DNA of 64,000 nucleotides from Nemertoderma westbladi (GCA_032718475.1 JAUCBJ010002302.1:22655-86654), one strand, 5' to 3'; shown: positions 1-14,000, counted from the stretch's first letter. Program-made: numbers and translations. Notes: a model not told the origin generated them from the sequence alone.

Positions 1-349
1 CGTGTAAAAGTACTTCGTGGCTCGCCCCACAGTATAGACTGAGGGGACACTATTTATGTTTAAAATTTAATGCAATTTCGTTAAGATTTGTAAAAATAAA
101 ATTTCTTTTTGGGGGGTTCATTTCACTGAATCACTATTTAAAATATATAATCACGTATATTTCAGGACATGGTCTATAAATAGTGTAGCTCGAAGGCTTG
201 TCAAAATACTAGCTCTTACGTTTTGGGTAATAACTTGAGTTTGAGAAAAGATAAGAGAAAACTGCTTGCAGATTTGAAATCTCCCTTAAATTCGGACCAT
301 GATAGGATAAAAAAGTTTTTTGTCAATTTCCAAAATAGGGGGAGGGGGT

Positions 350-660
350 GCAACCCCCCTCCCCCATGCTATCCTCTTAACTTTCGTTTATTGTTATGGT
401 TCCCCCAACACGCCTCTGTAACCTGCTCCTTTACTATCCTGCTCCTTTAAATGACAATGAGACTTAACGCTCTTTGTAACCTGTACAAAACAAAGAGGTA
501 AAGTCGCGTTAGGTCCCAACAACGTTAGGTCCCACAGAGCGTTAAGTCCCATTGTCATTTAAATGAGCAGCTGTTAGTAAAGGAGCAGGTTAGAGAGGCG
601 TGTTGGGGGAACCAAAACAATAAACGAAAGTTAATGATAACCAATGGGGTCAAGGAGGGA
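350..660. mobile_element. Palindromic foldback/MITE element
   Basis: The left arm, about 378-473 (aactttcgtttattgtta to gacttaacgctc), is the near-perfect inverted complement of the right arm, about 537-632. The loop is about 63 bases of gttaggtccca-type repeats. Weaker symmetry extends to G/C tracts (gggggaggggg and ccccctccccc) near 339-365. No ORF is present. Related pieces (ctgctccttt with aaccaaaacaataaac) occur near 2890-2960 and 4073-4130. Confidence 0.8.
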
Positions 661-721
661 TAGGGAGTTTGGCAGACGACCTACACATCCACAAAGGGAA
701 ACCATAGTCTGACATAGATAG

Positions 722-850
722 TGTCAACCATAGACTTTGAAACTCCTCAGCAAGTCTCTGACCGGATGAGCATAAGCTCAAAGGATGTATGCTTGAGCAT
801 GTGGATGACTTCTGTTAGCTGGGATCATGGATCCGGAAGTCAGGTGAATT
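722..850 (+). pseudogene. LINE reverse-transcriptase scrap
   Basis: The stretch actttgaaactcctcagcaa then gtctctgaccgg nearly matches 41261-41292 of the larger LINE. About 50 bases on, one frame reads LEHVDDFC, a stop, then LGSWIRKSGE. That is the VDDFxYLGSWI motif typical of the region after the RT domain in non-LTR elements, here broken by a stop. It is a short dead remnant upstream of the host gene. Confidence 0.65.
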
Positions 851-1926
851 TCTAATTACTTTCTTGGTCTAATTAATTTGATAATTTATATGGACAGTTG
901 TTGTCACTTATGGGACATTGATTAAGTGCCGTATTGAAAATGAATTTAAATGAAGAGATTATTATATAAGAGAATATTATAGAATTATTGACAACATTAT
1001 TTCATTTTTCAATTAAAACAAATCATAAAATTCTTCAAACAACTCAGTAAGAAATCAAATCCAGTTTATCGTCCTTCCCACTGCCAACTCCCGTCCCATT
1101 CCTAACTTCCATCCCATACTCAACTAATGTCCCAATCTCAACACCATTTCCACAAATAATATAATAATAATATACAAAATTTGTAAAGCGCACTCTCTAT
1201 AGTAACCTAAATTTATTATTGTTCAAATGCGCTCACGGCTGGATTCATATGGCACATACCCACCCACATTATTCAATGTGTTTTTCTTTTTTTTTTGCAC
1301 GCTGCAAGTGAGTTCTCGATGCGAAGACTGCGTGGTAAACTATTATAAACTGTTAGAAAACACACGATGGTCTTGGTTCCCTTGTGCAGAGCGAGCCTGT
1401 GTAACTTAGTGGGCTAGTGGCCCTATGTTCAACCCGTTCAAGACCGTTACATTTCGTTATAATAACGGTACTGTAATAATAGGCTAGGTCTACCGCTACA
1501 GGGACAGCCTATAACTATAAGTATAATCTGATAATACAACGATATTTTAAGTTTTTAGGTGGTTTGGTCTGTCTATACTGTATTGAGTTGTTCGTTACTG
1601 CTGTACTGGTACAATATCTCACTATCTGCATCACAGTATCAGGCAGGCATGACAGCGCCGGCCAGGGCCAGATAACCAAATACTGTCCAAATACGGTACT
1701 GTCTGACCGTACTGCCGTTACGCATACATTACAACATTACGGATTAACTACTAACTGACTAACTAGTGGCTCTGGCTGACTCGTGGATACGGGGTGATCA
1801 GGTGATTTGTTACTGAGTCCGAGTGAGTGAGTAGGCCTACCCAGCTACCGGTATCTAACTAAACAACCTAACTGACACTGACTGACACTGGGCCCACCAG
1901 CCCACTGCAGCACTGCCCACGCAACA
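851..1926. other. Upstream region of the host gene
   Basis: AT-rich to about 1210, then mixed sequence with short CAGT/GACT-type repeats near 1740-1900 (ctgactgacactgactgaca). It should hold the promoter and 5' UTR of the centrosomin-like gene. No convincing TATA box, initiator or upstream exon was identified, and short ORFs here look random. Confidence 0.5.
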
Positions 1927-2033
1927 ATGGGTGACAACGGATCACCTGAAGATCCATCCTTATCCTCGGATTCTCGACTCGGATTATCAATATCGGAACA
2001 TGAAGTTTCAGAACAGTTGGGGACAGATTCTCG
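1927..2033 (+). CDS. CDK5RAP2: Exon 1: start codon and acidic N-terminus
   Basis: The ATG at 1927 has a good context (A at -3, G at +4) and opens MGDNGSPEDPSLSSD, a Ser/Asp-rich leader. The exon ends TCTCG|gtgagt, leaving two bases of an Arg codon, which the first base of exon 2 completes. The 5' UTR lies upstream; its start and any promoter box cannot be seen with confidence. The start is supported because this frame runs straight into the CM1 exons. Confidence 0.82.
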
Positions 2034-5000
2034 GTGAGTTCAGGTCCAGCCAGAAGTCTGCCTAGCTGTCTAGAGTCTAGCACATTTCAGCATTTAAATT
2101 AACAGATTAACGATATCATAACTGCATAGGCTAATAGGCTATGATTTTGTTTAGAAATGGGAAAAAAAGAGGAAACATGTCACTGGCCACAACGGGGTTG
2201 GGTCAGAATTCATCATGGCATGGGGTTGAATCACTGAACCAGCGCAAACTGCTATCAGGCTATACCTGTCAGCCTGTATCTGGTATCAGGCCTGTATACA
2301 GTCAGACAGTCAGACAGACTGACAGTGTACTGTACAGGTATATAGGCTACTGATATAGCTGTCTGTCCTCTGTAGGCTGAAAGCAGGATAGGCCTACACG
2401 CGTTTCATTTTTCCAATTTATGAAGAAAGTCATACCGGTATCACATCGTTGTAATATATCAGTATAGGCCTATGCAGTGCCAATATTAGACACTGCTATG
2501 TACAGATGTACATATGTATGTATGTACTCGTACTGATATACCGGTATGCGACCCATAGCCATAATACAGTAATATTAATATCGTCAAAATTGCAAAATAA
2601 CAGCTGACGAGAATCCCCATTGCCATTACTATCCACTACAGAATTCATATATCACTTTTGGGAACTTTCCAACTCCTCATAAAAACTCATTACACCTAAT
2701 TATATAATAATGAAGTAGCCATACCCTTATCTATCATAATTGTTTACAAACAACCAACCATTGCCCAATCAGCCAATATGAATGCGTGTATTAAGATTAA
2801 GTAGGCCTATATTAATTAGGCCTAAATATCAATATCGAAACTCCAAAGTCCCAAGCCAAGCATACACCCCCCCCCCCCCCCTCCCGCCTCTGCAACCTGC
2901 TCCTTTCCCACAATTGGAAAAGTGGCCTTTTATTGTTTTGGTTAGAAAAGCCTGCCTCTGCAGATATGTAACATGCTCCTTTCCCTCAAAAAATGATGAA
3001 ATCAATTTGCATGCCTTGGATTGTTTAATACTCGTACCACGGTATTTCTATTATTATTCCCAGATTATGCTGTTATGTATAATAAAAATATTGATTGAGA
3101 AAACCATGTTTATCTAAAGTCTTTACAATTTTTGAGAAAATTTTTCCCGTCTTTTTTCCTGCTATTTCCCCGAGGAGACCGGGAAATTTGAGAAAAATAT
3201 CAGAGTCTTTTCATACATAGCGGTACGATGCAGTACTGCTGTACTGGCTGACTGGTAATGAATATTCAAAAAAAATTTTGAATAGGGCCTAGGCTAAAGA
3301 ATGTGAAAAAAATTTCCCGTATTTTTTCCCGGTATTTTCCCGAGGAAACCGGGAAATTTGAGAAATATATCAGAGTCTTTTCATATATAGACAATGCAGA
3401 AGTGAATATGAGAAAAAAATTGTAAGTGTTTTCTCACCAGACAAGTGTTTTAGACACATGCGTTTTTTAGCGTTTCAGTGCCCCCCAAACCGGAAATTCC
3501 CTATAGTTTAGTTATATATAACACCTAACTGAACTAAACACTGTAGACCGACATAAGCTTCAAGGTACCAATGTACTATTTTGTGATTTTGAAATAATTA
3601 CCAAACAAACAACGCGTACACATTCCCCACCCCAAGCTGTATGCACTATGTTCACCTCTATTTACCCACAGGGATCGGGTTGCCGCTGATACGGCGGTAG
3701 CATTATGGGACGCGGCCGACCATTTAACCGGAGTTACGGACAAGACACGACGAAACGAGAAACTCGCTACACCGGGAATATATAACGTCTCTACCGGCCA
3801 CGTATCCCCCTTTATGCCTCGTCCTATGAAAGAATACGAAAAGGTTATTAATGTTCTATAAAACGTGTTATTTATGTATTCTCCATTATTATGTGTCTTT
3901 ATCTTACCCTTACCCTTACCACTCTTACCCGTAACTAAAACCTTCTTAATCCTTCTAATGAAAAGTTAATCTACTGGTGAGACGAGACAGGGGGGGGGGG
4001 GGGGGGGACTCGACGTAAAACCCGCCTTGGCGAATTAATATCCCGCCTCAATGTTAAATTCTCAATTTAGGGAAAGGAGCAGGTTACAGTGGCATGTTAT
4101 TTTAACCAAAACAATAAACTAAACACAATAGAACAGGTTACAGTTTTATTTTTGAGAGTAATAAACTGTTATTTGCGTCCAGTTCCCCCCCCCCCCCCCC
4201 CCCCCCCCTATCTGCTACTGGTAGAATTAAATTAAATTTTTAGATGAGAGAACTATTGAATCAATTTACTTGATTAATTATTTTATGTATGCCCTAGAGT
4301 TACCAGGCTGTTATCAGCTCATTGTATCAGCATCATTGTATTAGTAATTAGCAATGTATCATTGTATTTAAAACAAGTTGTATTTTTAATTATATTATTG
4401 GTACGTATTATTGGCCTCTGTCTCTGTACTTATACAGGCAAACTGTTGACATTCTACTAAACCGTATAATATTATGGTTTTTACGAAATATTTTTAATTA
4501 CTGTCCATTAGTGATTCATATTATAAGACTTGGGAAGTTCCATCGACCATATTAAACTACTACAGTTGTCATTAGTTGTGGTTTCATTAAAGTTACAATA
4601 ATTGTTATTGAATAAATATGCCATAACGAAATACCGATCGTGTTTAAGGTAACCGGAGCAGTGGACTGATAGTGATATTTGATATTTACTTTAACACAGT
4701 CATGTACTATACAAATATACAATACCACCTCGAGAGACTAAGACAAAACAAACAAAATATACATTGTGGATTCTTGGGGGATTACAATAAATTAGATTAC
4801 ACTCCACGCGTATATGAAACTTATCGTATCACAAACGCAATTAGGAGCTAATCTGAATATTATTGTGTTCAGTTTCAATTTCATCAAAGTATCAGCTATT
4901 AGCTATATAGTTTTAATGTCTTCATTACATTATATTCCCCTGTAGATGATTGACAGTCTGAAAGCCGACAATTTTAACCTGAGATGTCGGGTTTTCTACG

Positions 5001-8000
5001 CCGAGGAGTCGGGAAAGGGCACCAAGCCATGTGCGGATAGCGTCCGCGAGCTCAATATAACCCTGAAGGTCTCCAACGATTCATTGAAACAGGAAGTAGA
5101 GACATTGAAGGGGGATGTTAAGAGGAAACAAGAGTTAATAGAGCAGGCGAAGTAAGTAGGTGGTACCTGGTGGATGAAACAAGAGTTAATAGAGCAGGCG
5201 AAGTAAGTAGGTGGTACCTGGTGGATGAAACAAGAGTTAATAGAGCAGGCGAAGTAAGTAGGTGGTACCTGGTGGATGAAACAAGAGTTAATAGAGCAGG
5301 CGAAGTAAGTAGGTGGTACCTGGTGGATGAAACAAGAGTTAATAGAGCAGGCGAAGTAAGTAGGTGGTACCTGGTGGATGAAACAAGAGTTAATAGAGCA
5401 GGCGAAGTAAGTAGGTGGTACCTGGTGGATGAAACAAGAGTTAATAGAGCAGGCGAAGTAAGTAGGTGGTACCTGGTGGATGAAACAAGAGTTAATAGAG
5501 CAGGCGAAGTAAGTAGGTGGTACCTGGTGGAGGAAACAAGAGTTAATAGAGCAGGCGAAGTAAGTAGGTGGTACCTGGTGGATGAAACAAGAGTTAATAG
5601 AGCAGGCGAAGTAAGTAGGTGGTACCTGGTGGATGAAACAAGAGTTAATAGAGCAGGCGAAGTAAGTAGGTGGTACCTGGTGGATGAAACAAGAGTTAAT
5701 AGAGCAGGCGAAGTAAGTAGGTGGTACCTGGTGGATGAAGCAAGAGTTAATAGAGCAGGCGAAGTAAGTAGGTGGTACCTGGTGGATGAAACAAGAGTTA
5801 ATAGAGCAGGCGAAGTAAGTAGGTGGTACCTGGTGGATGAAACAAGAGTTAATAGAGCAGGCGAAGTAAGTAGGTGGTACCTGGTGGATGAAACAAGAGT
5901 TAATAGAGCAGGCGAAGTAAGTAGGTGGTACCTGGTGGATGAAACAAGAGTTAATAGAGCAGGCGAAGTAAGTAGGTGGTACCTGGTGGATGAAGCAAGA
6001 GTTAATAGAGCAGGCGAAGTAAGTAGGTGGTACCTGGTGGATGAAACAAGAGTTAATAGAGCAGGCGAAGTAAGTAGGTGGTACCTGGTGGATGAAACAA
6101 GAGTTAATAGAGCAGGCGAAGTAAGTAGGTGGTACCTGGTGGATGAAACAAGAGTTAATAGAGCAGGCGAAGTAAGTAGGTGGTACCTGGTGGATGAAAC
6201 AAGAGTTAATAGAGCAGGCGAAGTAAGTAGGTGGTACCTGGTGGATGAAACAAGAGTTAATAGAGCAGGCGAAGTAAGTAGGTGGTACCTGGTGGATGAA
6301 ACAAGAGTTAATAGAGCAGGCGAAGTAAGTAGGTGGTACCTGGTGGATGAAACAAGAGTTAATAGAGCAGGCGAAGTAAGTAGGTGGTACCTGGTGGATG
6401 AAACAAGAGTTAATAGAGCAGGCGAAGTAAGTAGGTGGTACCTGGTGGATGAAACAAGAGTTAATAGAGCAGGCGAAGTAAGTAGGTGGTACCTGGTGGA
6501 TGAAACAAGAGTTAATAGAGCAGGCGAAGTAAGTAGGTGGTACCTGGTGGATGAAACAAGAGTTAATAGAGCAGGCGAAGTAAGTAGGTGGTACCTGGTG
6601 GATGAAACAAGAGTTAATAGAGCAGGCGAAGTAAGTAGGTGGTACCTGGTGGATGAAACAAGAGTTAATAGAGCAGGCGAAGTAAGTAGGTGGTACCTGG
6701 TGGATGAAACAAGAGTTAATAGAGCAGGCGAAGTAAGTAGGTGGTACCTGGTGGATGAAACAAGAGTTAATAGAGCAGGCGAAGTAAGTAGGTGGTACCT
6801 GGTGGATGAAACAAGAGTTAATAGAGCAGGCGAAGTAAGTAGGTGGTACCTGGTGGATGAAACAAGAGTTAATAGAGCAGGCGAAGTAAGTAGGTGGTAC
6901 CTGGTGGATGAAACAAGAGTTAATAGAGCAGGCGAAGTAAGTAGGTGGTACCTGGTGGATGAAACAAGAGTTAATAGAGCAGGCGAAGTAAGTAGGTGGT
7001 ACCTGGTGGATGAAACAAGAGTTAATAGAGCAGGCGAAGTAAGTAGGTGGTACCTGGTGGATGAAACAAGAGTTAATAGAGCAGGCGAAGTAAGTAGGTG
7101 GTACCTGGTGGATGAAACAAGAGTTAATAGAGCAGGCGAAGTAAGTAGGTGGTACCTGGTGGATGAAACAAGAGTTAATAGAGCAGGCGAAGTAAGTAGG
7201 TGGTACCTGGTGGATGAAACAAGAGTTAATAGAGCAGGCGAAGTAAGTAGGTGGTACCTGGTGGATGAAACAAGAGTTAATAGAGCAGGCGAAGTAAGTA
7301 GGTGGTACCTGGTGGATGAAACAAGAGTTAATAGAGCAGGCGAAGTAAGTAGGTGGTACCTGGTGGATGAAACAAGAGTTAATAGAGCAGGCGAAGTAAG
7401 TAGGTGGTACCTGGTGGATGAAACAAGAGTTAATAGAGCAGGCGAAGTAAGTAGGTGGTACCTGGTGGATGAAACAAGAGTTAATAGAGCAGGCGAAGTA
7501 AGTAGGTGGTACCTGGTGGATGAAACAAGAGTTAATAGAGCAGGCGAAGTAAGTAGGTGGTACCTGGTGGATGAAACAAGAGTTAATAGAGCAGGCGAAG
7601 TAAGTAGGTGGTACCTGGTGGATGAAACAAGAGTTAATAGAGCAGGCGAAGTAAGTAGGTGGTACCTGGTGGATGAAACAAGAGTTAATAGAGCAGGCGA
7701 AGTAAGTAGGTGGTACCTGGTGGATGAAACAAGAGTTAATAGAGCAGGCGAAGTAAGTAGGTGGTACCTGGTGGATGAAACAAGAGTTAATAGAGCAGGC
7801 GAAGTAAGTAGGTGGTACCTGGTGGATGAAACAAGAGTTAATAGAGCAGGCGAAGTAAGTAGGTGGTACCTGGTGGATGAAACAAGAGTTAATAGAGCAG
7901 GCGAAGTAAGTAGGTGGTACCTGGTGGATGAAACAAGAGTTAATAGAGCAGGCGAAGTAAGTAGGTGGTACCTGGTGGATGAAACAAGAGTTAATAGAGC

Positions 8001-11000
8001 AGGCGAAGTAAGTAGGTGGTACCTGGTGGATGAAACAAGAGTTAATAGAGCAGGCGAAGTAAGTAGGTGGTACCTGGTGGATGAAACAAGAGTTAATAGA
8101 GCAGGCGAAGTAAGGTGGCGGTGGCACCTACCTAGTGTAAATGTACTGACAGTACTAACAGTAGAAACACCAGTTAGATGTTTATTAATTAGTTCATTTG
8201 CTGTATAGGACCGTCTGAACGTAACTAACTGGTTACTTTATTTACTTACAGGGCAACTATCGACAGTCTCAACGTAACTGGCGACTTCGACAACGTCGAA
8301 CGCAGCAGACGACTGACCCAACTCCAGTCCACATTGCGGGATTGTTTGAAAGATAAGAGTCGATTAGTAGACCAGGTTGGTAAACTTAAATAATTGTATT
8401 TTAATTAAATTAATATTTTTGTAGTATTGCAATATTTAGTATTAATTTTGTAATATTTACTAATTTACATTTTACTTCCCCTTTTTACTTTATTTAATGA
8501 TTCGATTTCGTCTTATTTACCTCATGTATTGAACTCATCCTCTATAGTTAAACGGCGTATTGAGAGAGAAATCCTTGATGGAAGTCGAGCTGCGGGATTT
8601 ACGTCAATTCCAGTTGCGTCATCGCCACGCGGCAGCCAGTGGCGCAGGCGGCGGTGGTGGCGTGGTGCGAGAGAGACGCCACTCGGGTGACGTGAGTCTG
8701 TTGGACCGGCATCGCGGGAGATCGCCCGACGAAGATTTCTGGGGTTCGGGATTAGCGGGGGTCTATCTGGTGTCGGAGAGTCGCTCGGTTGGCGTCCAGG
8801 TGGAGGATTCATCGTCTAGCGAACTGGTGGGTCGTCGCTAATACTCTACGGTAGTTACCAACATCGCTTATTATTATTTGATGATGTCAACCCGGTTGAT
8901 CAGCTCTGTTATTTTAAAACGATTTTTTTTCTCAGCTCGCTGACAAACTTAATAATGATCTCGAGGAATGTCGTCGACAGTTGATTGTCGCTCAAACCTC
9001 TCTAAATGAAGCGGCAGTAACGAATCAACTCCAGCTCGCCGGTCTGGTAGAGGAAGTTAGGGTGAAGGATGTTGATCTAGCCAAGGAGAAGAAGTTCGCT
9101 TTGAGTAGGGATAAAACAATACAAGGATTAGTTGATGAGGTGAAGATAAGAGATAGAAGCATTAAAGATATACAACTGGAGATGGGCAACTTGTACAAGG
9201 TATTCAATTAATAAGATAATTCAACTATTTCATCGAATTGTTATTTTAACTTTATTATTTTATAGCCTATTAATCACTCTACTACTACAGTATAATATTA
9301 CCATGGTAGCTGTATTTACGCTCAATATCCATAAAATATAGACATTAAATGTTAATATAAACGCGTTTATTCGGGTAAACGTAGAGGTGGAGAATAATTA
9401 CGGTACTGTAATCGTCTCATAACGTCAACCATTACAACACAATAATATTACAGATTCTAATGGGGTACGCCATCAAGCGGAATGAGAACGAAGTCATTAA
9501 CCTGTACCACTCAGAACAATCTCCCGACAAAGAGAACATTGAGAATGCCGCTGTTAATCCTGTAGATGGCGCTGTGCAAAATAGGCGCAATCGCAGAGGT
9601 TCTAAAGGGAAACCCCAGATTAGTGCTACAGGTGGGTTGTTGTATAGAGGTCAGAGGGGTGGAGTGGGGGGGGGTGAAATGTTTTTGGTACAGTCTGATT
9701 TCACCGGTTCCTGTCATCCGAAAGATGCAGTCTACCATCCAAAGTATATGTGCCGCTATAACTCGTCAAACTGTCAAATCTTAGGGGCCGACGTTCATCT
9801 TATAGTCAACTTGCTGGCTCTCTAGTATTATTGTAATTCTATCTTTATCTCAGACTAAATAGCTTTTATACAGGGAGTCAATAGGCCTTTGCATGAACCC
9901 ACAATGTGGAATATGTGATTAGTCATGGTGTACTGTACGTACATATGTTTGTCTGTCTGTCTGGCTCTATGTTTGAACGTCTAAAGCTCAGCCAAGTGCT
10001 CAGATTATGGATCTCTGGATCTGTGGACCCATTTAACAATCTGGTTATGGTTATTATAAACCCATTGACTATTACTGGATCCGCGTATCCTACTGGGATC
10101 CGTCATTACTTGTATAAGAACTTCATTAAAGTTGAACCAAATTATGTTTCATTTAAGAGTTCTCATTATCTCTTCTCAGACTTGGTAAATACCTTGATAA
10201 AGGACCTCGCTGCTTGTGAAGGCGACAAGTACATTCTCAATGATAAGAATAATAAGTTGCTTGGCGACGTCGATGAACTTCATCTCGTTATAGAGCAGAG
10301 GGAACGGGAGTTGGACAGACTCAAAGAAGATAATTCTAGACTGGGGGCTGGGTTCAATGAACTCCAGGCACAACTAGAGAGACAGGAGAGTGAAGTAGTG
10401 TCGTTGAGAGCTGCAATAGAGGAAACAGACACCCGGAATCGCGTTGGTAAGTACAAAACAAAGGAAAGCTTAACCGATAATTCCAGATAAGGTAGATCAG
10501 GGCTTTACTGTAGGTAACATTCTGGTTACCACGGGATAAATAATCTTTATAGATTAATGAAAGTATTTGATGGTAAGAGGCGAGCTACGAAGAAGATCAG
10601 TCATTGAAGTTTCAGGTTTTTGATGGAATTAACAATTAAACCGAACTTAGTACTCATGGTAGTCTATTATAGTTGAACCCTGATTGGCCCGTGTTATTTA
10701 TACTACATTCAGTAAACTAATTGGCTCAGTCGCAGGGCCAATAACGACCATGAGTGACCCGGAATCCCGTACTCATAATTTTCGATATACTTCTGTGATA
10801 CTGTCACCCCAGGGCTGAACTGACTTTTTGTTGAAAATATTTCCCTAGACATTTTAACTTTGCTTATAAGAAAAATTTAATTAAAAAAATGACGATGTCC
10901 GGGTTCAGAATCGTCTTGGCAGAGTTCCGGACATGCCTGATCCCAAACCGGACACATGCCTCTTCAGTCTAAACAATTTAACAATAGGACATCGACCGTT

Positions 11001-14000
11001 TTTCAATATTTTTTGTTTGTTTTACTCAGATGAATAATAGTACGTTAAAATATAGTTTCAGAAATTTCGGGGGGTTTATTTACTGTCCGGTTGTATAACT
11101 GAGTCGGAAACCGGACAGTCGGGAAATGAGGCCGGACGATTCTGAAACCGGACATCGTCATTTTTTTTAATTAAAATTTTCTAATAAGCAAAGCGGAATG
11201 GAGTTCAAAAAACATGTTAAAATGTCTATGGAAATATTTTCGACTAAAAGTCAGTTCAGCCCTGGGGTGACTTGACTTGACAGTTTAATGCAATATATTC
11301 CAATTCCAGGGTTTTCTGTGACTTCCGTAGTAATTTTGTTTTAGTTTATTCGCAATAACTTGGCGGGATTTGTGCAAAGAATTTATTACGTCTGTCGATT
11401 GATTGATCGATTGCATCGATTGATCATTTTTTGAAATCACTAAATATTAAGTTTATTACTTGTGTAAATAATTAATTAATGTTATTTCCAGAATATTATT
11501 ATATTCTATATAATTATAATAATTGAATATTACTAAAAAAAATTTACACTCTCCGCATAAATATACATATATATTCTAATAATCAATATTTTTCTACGAC
11601 ATTCCTCTCAGGTGAAACACTACCAACTCCCCCGTCAGTTACCTTCAACAAGGATCTTCTTTCTTCAACTAAGTTCCCAACTCCCCGTTACATAGATTCT
11701 CCACTTGAGGGCGCTGAACATAGATTGTTTGAGGATGCGATGGTTCAAACCGATGATAACAACAATTCAAATGATGTGTGTATGACGTCATTGTTAGGTG
11801 AGTTGAGTATAGTATGACGTCATTGTTGGGAGAGTTGAGTATAGTATGACGTCATTGTTGGGTGAGTTGAGTATAGTATGACGTCATTGTTGGGTGAGTT
11901 GAGTATAGTATGACGTCATTGTTGGGTGAGTTGAGTATAGTATGACGTCATTGTTGGGTGAGTTGAGTATAGTATGACGTCATTGTTGGGTGAGTTGAGT
12001 ATAGTATGACGTCATTGTTGGGTGAGTTGAGTATAGTATGACGTCATTGTTGGGAGAGTTGAGTATAGTATGACGTCATTGTTGGGTGAGTTGAGTATAG
12101 TATGACGTCATTGTTGGGTGAGTTGAGTATAGTATGACGTCATTGTTGGGTGAGTTGAGTATAGTATGACGTCATTGTTGGGTGAGTTGAGTATAGTATG
12201 ACGTCATTGTTGGGGAGTTGAGTATAGTATGACGTCATTGTTGGGTGAGTTGAGTATAGTATGACGTCATTGTTGGGGAGTTGAGTATAGTATGACGTCA
12301 TTGTTGGGTGAGTTGAGTATAGTATGACGTCATTGTTGGGTGAGTTGAGTATAGTATGACGTCATTGTTGGGGGAGTTGAGTATAGTATGACGTCATTGT
12401 TGGGTGAGTTGAGTATAGTATGACGTCATTGTTGGGTGAGTTGAGTATAGTATGACGTCATTGTTGGGTGAGTTGAGTATAGTATGACGTCATTGTTGGG
12501 GGAGTTGAGTATAGTATGACGTCATTGTTGGGGGAGTTGAGTATAGTATGACGTCATTGTTGGGTGAGTTGAGTATAGTATGACGTCATTGTTGGGTGAG
12601 TTGAGTATAGTATGACGTCATTGTTGGGGAGTTGAGTATAGTATGACGTCATTGTTGGGTGAGTTGAGTATAGTATGACGTCATTGTTGGGTGAGTTGAG
12701 TATAGTATGACGTCATTGTTGGGTGAGTTGAGTATAGTATGACGTCATTGTTGGGGGAGTTGAGTATAGTATGACGTCATTGTTGGGTGAGTTGAGTATA
12801 GTATGACGTCATTGTTGGGTGAGTTGAGTATAGTATGACGTCATTGTTGGGTGAGTTGAGTATAGTATGACGTCATTGTTGGGTGAGTTGAGTATAGTAT
12901 GACGTCATTGTTGGGTGAGTTGAGTATAGTATGACGTCATTGTTGGGTGAGTTGAGTATAGTATGACGTCATTGTTGGGGGAGTTGAGTATAGTATGACG
13001 TCATTGTTGGGGGAGTTGAGTATAGTATGACGTCATTGTTGGGTGAGTTGAGTATAGTATGACGTCATTGTTGGGGGAGTTGAGTATAGTATGACGTCAT
13101 TGTTGGGGGAGTTGAGTATAGTATGACGTCATTGTTGGGTGAGTTGAGTATAGTATGACGTCATTGTTGGGGAGTTGAGTATAGTATGACGTCATTGTTG
13201 GGTGAGTTGAGTATAGTATGACGTCATTGTTGGGGGAGTTGAGTATAGTATGACGTCATTGTTGGGGGAGTTGAGTATAGTATGACGTCATTGTTGGGTG
13301 AGTTGAGTATAGTATGACGTCATTGTTGGGGAGTTGAGTATAGTATGACGTCATTGTTGGGTGAGTTGAGTATAGTATGACGTCATTGTTGGGTGAGTTG
13401 AGTATAGTATGACGTCATTGTTGGGGGAGTTGAGTATAGTATGACGTCATTGTTGGGGGAGTTGAGTATAGTATGACGTCATTGTTGGGTGAGTTGAGTA
13501 TAGTATGACGTCATTGTTGGGTGAGTTGAGTATAGTATGACGTCATTGTTGGGGGAGTTGAGTATAGTATGACGTCATTGTTGGGTGAGTTGAGTATAGT
13601 ATGACGTCATTGTTGGGTGAGTTGAGTATAGTATGACGTCATTGTTGGGTGAGTTGAGTATAGTATGACGTCATTGTTGGGGGAGTTGAGTATAGTATGA
13701 CGTCATTGTTGGGGGAGTTGAGTATAGTATGACGTCATTGTTGGGGGAGTTGAGTATAGTATGACGTCATTGTTGGGGGAGTTGAGTATAGTATGACGTC
13801 ATTGTTGGGTGAGTTGAGTATAGTATGACGTCATTGTTGGGTGAGTTGAGTATAGTATGACGTCATTGTTGGGGGAGTTGAGTATAGTATGACGTCATTG
13901 TTGGGGGAGTTGAGTATAGTATGACGTCATTGTTGGGGGAGTTGAGTATAGTATGACGTCATTGTTGGGGGAGTTGAGTATAGTATGACGTCATTGTTGG

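Noticed and set aside
3898-3932. Interstitial telomere repeat (cttacccttaccctta)
   Set aside because: The animal repeat is ccctaa/ttaggg. Here the order is ccctta and only two to three imperfect copies exist.
4996-8208. Thousand-residue repeat ORFs on both strands over the 51-bp array
   Set aside because: A 51-bp unit free of stops in those registers automatically yields long frames. The true exon frame hits TAA in the first donor.
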